From the NCBI GenBank assembly GCA_015698045.1, contig BLAL01000297.1:434001-498000 (forward strand): DNA of 64,000 bases, written 5' to 3'. Both the position numbers and the translations under genes were made by a program. This document shows, piece after piece, positions 44,673 to 56,200 of this stretch; position 1 is the first letter of the stretch, and every line of letters begins with the position of its first letter. The notes below the pieces were generated by a model. The model was not told where the DNA came from. It worked only from the letters and a program-made list of their open reading frames with translations, and made no database searches. This DNA comes from Rhizophagus clarus. Lineage: Eukaryota > Glomeromycota > Glomeromycetes > Glomerales > Glomeraceae.

Positions 44673-47280
44673 TAAATAACTTATAACTTACGATCTAAAA
44701 TAAATTACCGAATAATTTTTTAAATAAAGAAATTAGTTAGTTTAAATTATATGTAAATATTATATAAATATGTAATAATAGAATTAAATAAATAACTTAC
44801 CCCCTATATTACCAAATAATTTTTTAAATAAAGAAATTAGTTAGTTTAAATTATATGTAAATATTATATAAATATGTAATAATAGAATTAAATAAATAAC
44901 TTACACCCTATATTACCAAATAATTTTTTAAATAAAGAAATTAGTTAGTTTAAATTATATGTAAATATTATATAAATATGTAAAAATAGAATTAAATAAA
45001 TAACTTATAACTTACGAACTAAAATAAATTAACCAAATAATTTTTTAAATAAAGAAATTAGTTAGTTAAAATTATATGTAAATATTATATAAATATGTAA
45101 TAATAGAATTAAATAAATAATTATAACTTACGATCTAAAATAAATTACCAAATAATTTTTTAAATAAAGAAATTAGTTAGTTTAAATTATATGTAAATAT
45201 TATATAAATATGTAATAATAGAATTAAATAAATAACTTACCCCCTATATTACCAAATAATTTTTTAAATAAAGAAATTAGTTAGTTTAAATATGTAAATA
45301 TGTAATAATAGAATTAAATAAATAACTTATAACTTACCAACTAAAATAAATTACCAAATAATTTTTTAAATAAAGAAATTAGTTAGTTTAAATTATATGT
45401 AAATATTATATAAATATGTAATAATAGAATTAAATAAATAACTCATAACTTACGATCTAAAATAAATTACCAAATAATTTTTTAAATAAAGAAATTAGTT
45501 AGTTTAAATTATATGTAAATATTATATAAATATGTAATAATAGAATTAGATAAATAACTTACACCCTATATTACCAAATAATTTTTTAAATAAAGAAATT
45601 AGTTAGTTTAAATTATATGTAAATATTATATAAATATGTAATAATAGAATTAAATAAATAACTTATAACTTACGATCTAAAATAAATTACCAAATAATTT
45701 TTTAAATAAAGAAATTAGTTAGTTTAAATTATATGTAAATATTATATAAATATGCAATAATAGAATTAAATAAATAACTTATAACTTACGAACTGAAATA
45801 AATTAACCAAATAATTTTTTAAATAAAGAAATTAGTTAGTTAAAATTATATGTAAATATTATATAAATATGTAATAATAGAATTAAATAAATAACTTATA
45901 ACTTACAATCTAAAATAAATTACCAAATAATTTTTTAAATAAAGAAATTAGTTAGTTTAAATTATATGTAAATATTATATAAATATGTAATAATAGAATT
46001 AAATAAATAACTTATAACTTACGAACTAAAATAAATTAACCAAATAATTTTTTAAATAAAGAAATTAGTTAGTTAAAATTATATGTAAATATTATATAAA
46101 TATGTAATAATAGAATTAAATAAATAATTATAACTTACGATCTAAAATAAATTACCAAATAATTTTTTAAATAAAGAAATTAGTTAGTTTAAATTATATG
46201 TAAATATTATATGAATATGTAATAATAGAATTAAATAAATAACTTATAACTTACCAACTAAAATAAATTACCAAATAATTTTTTAAATAAAGAAATTAGT
46301 TAGTTTAAATTATATGCAAATATTATATGAATATGTAATAATAGAATTAAATAAATAACTTATAACTTACCAACTAAAATAAATTACCAAATAATTTTTT
46401 AAATAAAGAAATTAGTTAGTTTAAATTATATGTAAATATTATATGAATATGTAATAATAGAATTAAATAAATAACTTATAACTTACCAACTAAAATAAAT
46501 TACCAAATAATTTTTTAAATAAAGAAATTAGTTAGTTTAAATTATATGTAAATATTATATAAATATGTAATAATAGAATTAAATAAATAACTTATAACTT
46601 ACCAACTAAAATAAATTACCAAATAATTTTTTAAATAAAGAAATTAGTTAGTTTAAATTATATGTAAATATTATATAAATATGTAATAGTAGAATTAAAT
46701 AAATAACTTACTCCCTATATTACCAAATAATTTTTTAAATAAAGAAATTAGTTGATTAAATCAATAAATAACAGAAATATAGATAACATATGACTTACAC
46801 CCTGCAATATGTATTATTTGATAATTAATTAGATGCAAATATTATCACAAAAGTATGTACTGTAAATTAAATAACACTTACAATCTAATCGTGCATTTAA
46901 GTAAAAAGTATAATTAGTTTGAATTAGTAATTCCATATGAATATTATACGCATAATTAAATATTGTAACTTACCATCTATGATATGATTAATTATTAAAT
47001 AGTCATTTAAACAAAAAATTTAGTTATCTGAATAGTATATAAATAAAGTAAAAAATAAATAGCTGATAACTTACCAACTATATGATATTATCAATTGTTA
47101 AAGTTATAATTTTACTTATTTATATAATAATGGTTTTGTTGTTATTTTATATAAGATATTTTATTAACTTACGAGCTAAATTATTTAAATTGTATGTGAA
47201 TATTACAATTTATAAAGTATAATAATATTTAAATTATTCACAATAATTTTAGTTTAATAATCAAGTTTAGTATTTTTTAC
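44670..47280 (-). repeat. Kinase 2 microexon array, 5' segment (24 units)
   Basis: From the 5' side the triplets are CTC TTG ATG ATT GGT GGA, four TTG, ATC TTC ATT TTC ATC GGT, then ATC TTG GGG ATC TTC GGT, then GGG ATC. The first five match kinase 1 (CAA TTG ATG ATT GGT) at corresponding positions, and their introns are the most diverged. The inner units are nearly identical 100-118-bp repeats, which indicates recent expansion. Phase 1 is kept throughout. The combined linker is 45 residues, beginning ALDDWW and ending YYSFE, with no stop. Confidence 0.75.
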
Positions 47281-47564
47281 CTTCAGGTTCCTTGATGTTA
47301 CTTGAAACTAATTTATTATATTGGGCAAACTTGGTTAAGAATTTTTGAATAAATCTAACTTTCTATTAAATAATCATGCTAGTATTTTTTTACCTTCAGA
47401 TTCCTTGATGTTACTTGGGACTAATTTATTATATTGGGCAAATTTGTTTAAGAATTTTTGAATAATTCTAACTTTCTATTAAATAATCATGCTATATGCT
47501 TTTTACCTTTACTATTACTGTGACTTATCGTATGCTTTTTACTTTTGCTATTACAGTGACCCAT
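47281..47564 (-). CDS. Kinase gene 2 leader exons (start exon plus two 27-nt exons)
   Basis: Exon 1 (47564-47507) starts at ATG and reads MGHCNSKSKKHTISHSNSK, ending phase 1 at AAAG|GTAAAA. Two homologous 27-nt exons follow (47420-47394, VPSNIKESE; 47307-47281, VSSNIKEPE), each between TTAG and GTAAAA and phase 1 to phase 1. Kinase 1 has one such exon. Exon 1 contains an internal ~34-bp duplication, which creates a second possible donor after AGCAAAA. The MGxxxS start with Cys4 fits an N-myristoylation/palmitoylation signal (inference), which would tether the kinase to membranes. Confidence 0.6.
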
Positions 47565-47652
47565 TACTATGCAATTATATCAAGTCTCTTCTTAAAAAGA
47601 TAATTTTCTTTATTAAATGCCATTTTTTTAGTCACATAATATTTATGCAAAA

Positions 47653-47672
47653 TGCAACTATGTTGATCAGTT
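47653..47672 (-). promoter_or_regulatory. 20-bp upstream motif shared by both kinase genes
   Basis: It is identical to 19993-20012 upstream of kinase 1 and lies about 90 bp before the kinase 2 ATG. Candidate promoter or 5'UTR element, conserved between paralogues whose surroundings differ. Confidence 0.4.
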
Positions 47673-47699
47673 GATCACAAATTTACAATCTCTGCATGT

Positions 47700-50600
47700 A
47701 AATAATTACTAAAAGTAGTTAGTTAAACAGCATAATTTTTGGCTGAAGCAGTCTGGAATATTATTGGTTCAAATAATTTTTTTTTTTTTACACTGCTACA
47801 ATTTCACTACCACATTTTGATTTTACACCCTGCAGTAAAAAATTGCCTAAAAAAATGAACAGTTTTAGTAATTGTCATTAAAATAAAAAAATCAATAAAA
47901 ATAATTAATTTACTTGCTAGGTTTCCACACACAGTTATATCTGAAAAATGGCCTAAAAATAAAATAAACAAACAATTAAAAAAATGATAATTTTTTTTTT
48001 ACTTGCTAACTTAAAAGTATTTAAAAAACAAACAACTAGAAATGTTTATCAAACTGAGATAAAGAGATATTATTATCAATGATTATCTTAATTATTTCAG
48101 TGAAGAATCTTATGGTAAGATGGGATAGAGTATCAACAAAAAGATTATCAATGCTTTGTTTATAAACTATTCTTTTTTAGATGGTTTCTTTTTGTTTTTT
48201 TTTGCTTTGGATTAATTCTTTTAACAATACAATTACTAACATTTCATTATTTTTTATTATAACCAGTTTTTTAGTATTTGGACAACATGTTAAAGGTATA
48301 ATAAAGATTTTTCATTTTCATACTGATTAATTCTTTTGGCTAAACTTTTACTAATAATGGTTTGTTATTTTCTTAATAGTCTGGAGCATTGGAACTCAAG
48401 AACTCAACTCTCAAGCAGGTCTAAAGCGTGGATTTGGTGATTTTAAATGGTTTTGATATTTCTTTTATCTTCTGTTTTAATGAAACTTTACTCATATTTA
48501 TTATTTTTTTTCTTCTTTTTAGATAATATTTTTTGGATCTTAGTTGCATGAATTTTTAAGCAGCCAGATTCTTGGATGATAAAAAATAATAATATTCTTT
48601 CAAAAATTTTTTTTTTGGTAAAACACTTTACTAGCATTACGATTTTCTTTTTTTTTGAACTGCAATAAGAAGTTGGTAGGAAAAGGAACATGTTTATTAA
48701 TTATTTAACAAAACTTTCTAGCATTTCAACTCTTTTTTTTTCTTTATTTTTTTTTTTTTTTTTTATAATTAGGATTTTAGTTGGATGATTAAATTATCAG
48801 TAGGTTTTTGAAATTTTTTTTTTTTTTGGATTTATTTTTCTTTTATTGAAATGTTTACTAATATTTCAATTACTTTTTTTTTATGCAAAAAGATCTTAAA
48901 TGTTTTTTTAGACAACAAGAAAAACAGATTTTTTTGAGTAGGTGACAAGTATGATTTTTTTTATTTGATTTATTTATTTTTTATAAAAAGTTTATTAAAT
49001 AAAGTTTAGCATGATAAAAAAAAAATTAATGGAATATAAAATGGAATTTAAAATTTGGAATACAATGGAATTGGGATTTAGGACTAATTTGAAATTGGAA
49101 TAGGATTATGGCAAATAGAAAAGGATAATGGGATACGGAATGGAATATGGGATGAGATGAAATATGGGATTCTCCCAATCCCATCAATATAGATGACAAG
49201 AATAGGTATGTATATTATAAAGAGTTAGATGCATATAAAGAGTTAGTTAACAATATACAGTATATATATTCTATAATATAATATTGTTCTCCATTATACA
49301 TATATGTAAATATAGAGAAAGAAAAAGAAAAAAAAGGAGAGAAAAAAAAGGAAGAGAAGAAAAGAAAAAAGAATTTCATGTAAATAATGGTCATTTATAT
49401 AAGCTTTAGAAAAAATGGATGATGATCATAATTCAAACTGGTTAAAATTGCAGCCACATATAATCAGTGACTTTTTCAGAAGATTCCATCCCCTACAATA
49501 AACAGTGAAATTTAATAAATCAGATCTTCAATAAATTGGATTTGGGCCTAAATTGAATGAACTTTTTTGCTAAAACCAAATTACACATATTAAAACAATT
49601 CAATATACTAGAATTTACTAGTAAAGTTTTAATATTTGCTAAATAAATCGATAAACCAGAAATTTAACATATTGCAGTAAATTTTAAATTTGGGTATTCA
49701 AAAGAATAAATTAGAAGCATTGCTGAAATGATATAAATCAAGAAAATGATGGTGAACATGATATATCACATAAAATATAATCTATATAAAATAGAAAACA
49801 TTTGCGTACTAAATTGTTAATTATAAGCTCAATTTTAAATTCAATTTATTAGAAACAAAGTTATAGAAATTACCAAAAGGATAATTTGTAATTAAGGTCA
49901 TGCGAGCCGGATCAATTGGAGTCACATGTCCTGATGATTCGTATCATGGGATTAGCCGTGATATCATCTAATTACTAGACAGATTTTCTGAATTGTAAAA
50001 AACTTCCTTAAAAAAATTTAAAACCTATATTTTTTATTTGTAATTGAATACAGAAATATATAAACCATAATTTATTATATATTCTTTAAACCTTTCATTT
50101 TTTTTTTGAAAAAAAAAAGAAAAATTATATTAGCAATTTAGCATTATTCAGTTGATAAAATTTGTTAATAAAATAAATTTGTAATATATAAAATTTTATA
50201 TTTACAAAAAAAAATTTATTTATGGCTTTTATTGGCTTGGCTCAAATTAAATCAAGTTAAGGCTATGTACAACTTGGCTTAGCCTGAAACTGGTTTTAGT
50301 AATTTGAAATTGGCTAAGCCCAAACCAATATAATTAAATTAAGTTAGTTCATATTCTAAGTATTATTTGGTTTATACAGTATATGATCTCAATTTTATAT
50401 TTGATATTGTTCAAGTCAAATATTTAAAAGAATACTAGCAAGAAAGAAAAGAGGCTGCTCATCAAATACTTTTATATATAACTAAATTTTGATAAAATTT
50501 ACTTAGCAAAAACAAAATTTTGTGGCTAAGAAAAAATATAATATATGATGGCTGTGCAAATACTATTGTTATCCATTTATATATTTGTTTCCATTTCAGT

Positions 50601-51790
50601 CCCTGCCATAAATTTGAAAATTATGGACAAGTAATACATCATTAGTTGCTCATGTGAAATTTAAGTTGTTTTTTAATATCTGATCAAAACATAAATAAGT
50701 AAAAATTGACTACAAATCCATAGTCCTGTCCTTAAATATAAATAAGTTCTCAGAATATCCTTTTCTTTTTTTTTCTAAAAAAAAAACTTAAATTACAATA
50801 TGCCTACTTAGCCACATTTTTATATAATTCTTACCAGTTTATAATCTTATCATTTCATTCAAAAATTTTTAAATTAATAAAATTACATTGTGCTTACATA
50901 GCCACTTTTTTTTTACCGTTTTATGGTCTTTTACCATTTCACTCATAATACATACCTCTTATTAAATTTTTACAGCTCTAGTTATTCATTTGCAAAAGGA
51001 TTACAATTCACAGTCTATGCACCATATCAACTATAAATCTCCACACCAATTCGATCATTGAATTAATAAAAATGCTTTTAATCAACCTTTTATCAGATGA
51101 TAAAATTCTATTAACATACATTACCAATTATACTATGCTAAATTGGCAACTATATCTATCATGTCATACACCATTGAAACAGAATACTAAAATAAATATC
51201 AAAACCTGAGAATATATACTGGATGACATAAATTGTACAACTTTAATCTTGTTCTAGCAAATTTAATGTATTGATAATTCTTTTATTTTTCTTACAACAA
51301 TAATCACATAGTGCTGTTTGTTATTCATTTTATCTAATAATGACCAAGAACAGGCCGTTGTATTATTTTATTTTATCTAAATTTGATTTTTAACTGTCAA
51401 CTCAACTCCATACTGTTCTAAGACTATTGCCTTATAATTTAAAAATTACCACTGGAAATAATTTTATTAAAAACTTTTAAAGATTAACATCTGCTTTTTT
51501 TGAAAACAAAAGTTCAGGTGAAATAAAAGGAATAAAGTACCGAATTCCTTAGAGATACATTACATTGTCCTTTCAAACATGTGAGAAAAGATGATGATTG
51601 GTAAGTAAAAAATAAATAATTTATGTATAATATAGTAATTTTAATTAAATGATAATACATTATTATTTTAGGTATACTTCACTAACGAAAGAGATTATTT
51701 TATAATTATATAAAAGATACTACTCTAGTAGAACAAAATGTACATGACAGGAAAAATGATATAAGTTACTTTTAGTTTATAATAAAATAA
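47700..51790. other. AT-rich intergenic stretch without a supported gene
   Basis: It holds poly-T runs, a ggaat/gggat-rich segment (about 49020-49190) ending in a gggattctcccaatccc hairpin, and a purine tract (about 49313-49372). No ORF above about 65 codons has coding character. Confidence 0.5.
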
Positions 51791-51802
51791 TATAATTCTT
51801 AG

Positions 51803-52015
51803 ATGTTTCCTATATTAATGATTCAAATTCAGTTTGAAAAGCAATTATTACCATTTATAGCTTCATCTCCAGAGTCATCACAATTGCAACCACATTTGCA
51901 GTCGCAAGTGCAGCCTCAGTCACATTTGCAAACTGAAGAAAATGGAATTCCGCTTTTTGGAAACGATCTCATAATATGTAGTGACGGTGAAACTGCATAT
52001 TATGACAATATTTAG
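51803..52015 (+). CDS. Short Gln-rich ORF (70 aa), hypothetical
   Basis: The ORF runs from ATG 51803 to TAG 52013-52015. It has a Q/S/P-rich middle (QLQPHLQSQVQPQSHLQ) and an acidic end. No domain is recognised. It lies upstream of fossil LINE sequence and may be a remnant of an element protein or a chance frame. Confidence 0.25.
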   Translation: MFPILMIQIQFEKQLLPFIASSPESSQLQPHLQSQVQPQSHLQTEENGIPLFGNDLIICSDGETAYYDNI

Positions 52016-52989
52016 TAAAGAAACACTTATAGAAAAAAAAGCACTAGCACTTTTATAATTAAAGTAATTATTATTCAAAGGATCAATATTGTTATATAAA
52101 TTACATGAATTTATTATTTTACATGAATATAATTATCATAAGTTTTCATCTTATATTAGAGTTGCCAAAAAAAGAAAAAATAATTAAAGAAGAGAAGAAT
52201 AATTGTGGATCTTTTATAAATAGATTCAATAAGATAATTGATACTATCATAATAATAGTGAATATCAGGAAACTTTTTTTGAAGCTGACTAGTTTTTGAA
52301 TAATTATCATGAAATGAACGAGGATAAATATTTTTGAAATTCGGAAGATATGAAACAATTATTATTACACTATTGTCTTCCTGAAATTTCAACGGTGATG
52401 AATTCAAAAGAGCTTTGCCTCTCTTACAGTGCAATTGTTACAAAATAAATTCCTGAACATATTAATGAAGGCAATATTCCCGGAAATTTAATGTTACCCG
52501 TTTCAAATCAAATGAAATTGTAAAGATTAATTCATTTATCAATACCCATGCTTAAGACTATAATTTTTACATAATGTTCATGTAGAAGGAAAATCTGGAA
52601 AAGGTAGCTGGCCAAATTTTTTTGCCAATGTCAAAAAAAAAATCTATCTCTATTCAATTATCTTATACTCAGTATATTTACTACTATACATTCATCAGTG
52701 GTTATTTAGGAACTTCACTTAATATTGGTTAAATATTCATTATAGTTAATGAGAAATATCGAAAATTTCTTATAAAAACTAATACATAGACAACATTAAG
52801 AACTGTGTTGATGTGTTAATCCATACTTACTCTATTAATAAAGTCTTTAAAAACTAAACAAACCTAAAACCTAGGTTTTTTACCTTTAAGATAATTCTGG
52901 GATTAAAATTTATGATGACAAGATCTGGTAAATATATTTATAATTATGATAATGAAATTCTTGGAATCCTATTAAACAAGTCAATACTA

Positions 52990-53200
52990 ATGGATGGATG
53001 TTATTAAATCTCTTCCAAAAAACAAGGCTGTAGGACCTTCAGACATAACATACGAAATGATAAAACATTTTCAGATGCAGGTCATCTTATTATAATGCAT
53101 TTATAGAAATAAATTTAAACCTGAATGACATGCCAACAGAATGGAAAAAGTCAGATGTGGAAAAATCATTTCAAATTGCCAACATTACAGTATCTATTTT
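52990..53200 (+). pseudogene. Fossil LINE reverse-transcriptase fragment (N-terminal palm region)
   Basis: A short frame reads DVIKSLPKNKAVGPSDITYE, then MIKHF, the typical block at the start of LINE RT domains (compare PLGKAAGPSRIHNEFIKHL in the intact LINE here). It is followed out of frame by LNDMPTEWKKSDV. Stops and frameshifts surround it. Confidence 0.6.
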
Positions 53201-56200
53201 AACAATCATATTCAAGGGCACTAAAAAAATAAGGTGACTGTTCTTGTAGGAGAATACTTCTATTGATCTTCAAGTCAGTTATATATCAAATCATATCATT
53301 GATCATTAAAAGAGCACAACAAAAAGTGTATATATATTAACAACAGAAATACAAATCCAGGAAACTTATGCAACATTAATGGACTAAATTTTATATTATC
53401 AAGTATATTTGAATCACGAATCATTATAAACATTACATTACAAAGTATCAAAACTTTTAAAATAATAACATCACGAATTCTTCATAATTAATGGATAAAA
53501 TATTTAGAAGTTTAATACTTATGTTTATAATCATTAACTAATTTTAAGGTTACTTTATTATCCATATTATTGGAAGACTAAAGATATACAAAGAAATTTA
53601 TAAAGATACAATGAATGGATTAATAGAGATTCACAAAACTGCAGCAGACTATTATATAATCGATTGGAAAGAAAAATCACCAAGATCAACCTTTTATGAT
53701 GAAAGCTATATAGTATCTGCAATTAGTAATATTCTCAAATATAACTTAGTACGTAAAACTATAGCATTAACAACTGATAATACAAGTAAAAAAATCTATT
53801 CAAAAAACTACTTAATGGAGAAATAATGATTTTAAAGTACAGCACATATTTTGCAAATTTCAAGCGAATTTTTTCTTAAAAACCAAGAGTAACAAAGAAA
53901 AAATTATAGAAGTAGATGTAAACTTTAGTAAATAATAATTTTCGTATTCTTTTACAAAAAACGAAAAAGTACGTGACTTAACGTATCCCAAGGCCATCAA
54001 ATATCCAGACGTGAATTCAAAATTTCGACAGTACCTTATTTATTACAATATGATATGAAAATACAAGATGGAATTCATATTATTACAAATAAGTTTTATT
54101 AAAGAAAATGTCATTAAATATAATTTTATGTTCAGATCATACAAGTCTAAAACGTTAAAATATGATGCTTATAATTTTAATAAATATGATGGTAAACATT
54201 ACTATTGAAGTATAAGCTATAATAAAAAGCTAATTTATTTGTTTATTTTATTAACACAACAAATTTATTATGCATTATATTCAAAATTATTCCATGGATA
54301 AATTATTATTTATTTTTAAATAAAAATTTGTTTTAAGCAATAAGAAGGATTAATTAATTACTAAGAATGTAAAGACTTTAAGATTATTCAGACAAGAAAA
54401 GTGTAAATTAATGATGTACTTGATATCTCAAAATTAGGAAACATTATTATTACATGCAACAGTAGATACAAACTCAATTGGAATCAGGAGAATTACTATT
54501 TAAAGTACTATATATAATATGTCTTTACCAGACTAAAGCTGCCATGATATATATGAGATTTGTTAATGAGAAAAATTGAAAACATCTTAAAAATCTACTG
54601 TGATTAACACATTTGTTAATACTTATTTAACTTTGACTTCTTGACTACTTCCATATAGACAATCCAAAAAAGCTAGTTGGAAGTAACAAAAGAAAAAAAA
54701 AATAGAGGGAAGTTCAAACCGATTAATTAGGTTTAATTTTATTCAATTATTAGTCTTATTAATATTAATATTAAAGAATTATTATTATAATTTATTAAAT
54801 ACTAATAATACTTTGAAAATGCTTTTATTGGTTATTAGTGAAGATAGCAATGATGATAACAATAACAATTTTGAATTTAATTATATGGATTATATGATGA
54901 TTCGATTTCTACTATTATTACTGATAATATTTAATACAGAAACTGAAGTATTATTAACATGAAATTTTATCATTTGCCTTAGATAGAGCTCAAAATTATT
55001 ATTAGAAACAAATAATAATAAAATTAATATTAGTTTTGATAAACCTATAGAAACAGAATCAGTAATAACTCCAATCACTATATACATTTACTACTAATGC
55101 AGAACATGCATTTGATGCAGCAATTTCCTGCAGATATATTAGAAATATAGGTGAAAATAAATTATAAGATTTAAACATCCGTGAAAATATAAAAAATTAT
55201 GATTTGAGTTACTTATAAAAAATCAAGTGTTCTCCCAAAAAACTATTTCAATCTTTTAACGGATTAAATGCCTATCATTTAAGGATTTTTCAGATTTTAG
55301 AAAGTAAGATAAAATAGAGGAATTAAATGATCAAAAGGAATAATGAAGAAGAAAGCTGTTAAATAAGAATGGATTTATCATCATTATTTACCTTGCAACA
55401 AATACAAATATTTTCAGCTATAAAAATATTTGTACAGAACATTTAATATGTACTATAGTTGGATGAAATATACAATTTTCTTGTATTGGATTTAAAGTTC
55501 ATCCTATTTGTAGAATATATATAATAAACAATGAACTAATATTGATCATGTTATATTTGTGCACAATGCTTTAATTTATAGAAAGAAAGCATCTAATTAT
55601 CTGAAAAAACTTTCTCTAGAGAAAAATGATGCTGTGGGCAAAAATATGAAAATAACGGTATTAGTGGTTTCTTTTAACATACGGAATCATTTTAATGCTG
55701 ATAATCAATCATAAAATAAAAATGATGATAGATAACGGTCATGGCAGTTATGATAAATTAAGAATATATTAAACTTTAAATTAAATATAAAATCGAATTA
55801 TAATTAATTTAGGAAATGATTAATTTAAACTCTCACACTAACCCTAACCCATCCCTTAAGGGTCAGTAATGAAATATAACATTTTTACATAAAAAAAAGA
55901 CAAATAAATCAAAAAGCATATAATGGATTATTAAATTGTTATCACAACAATTAAGTTTAATATTATCTATATTTGACCAATTAATTATTAAATCAACTAA
56001 ATTAAAACAATTGGTTTAATTACAAATAAAATCCAATATTTTACCAAGTTTACATTTTGGTAAGTTAATAATATTAAAATAATTGATAAATGTTAAATTT
56101 CCAGAAAAAAATTTGCACTTAAAAGTACAAAATGAAGCATCAAAACCAGATTCATTAAAAATTTCTGCATATTGCACATTGCATTAGCCTAGTAGCATGT

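Noticed and set aside
41690..46780. Regularly spaced repeats resembling a CRISPR array
   Set aside because: The units are eukaryotic intron-like repeats with no unique spacers, no cas genes and clear fungal context. The variable part is only three bases at splice-like junctions.
53611..53826. 71-aa plus frame
   Set aside because: It has an ATG and a stop but no recognisable motif, and it lies within decayed LINE-like sequence. Not called as a gene.
55838..55865. CTAACCCTAACCC, a telomere-like motif
   Set aside because: Only two imperfect TTAGGG units are present, too few for a telomere or a convincing interstitial telomeric site.
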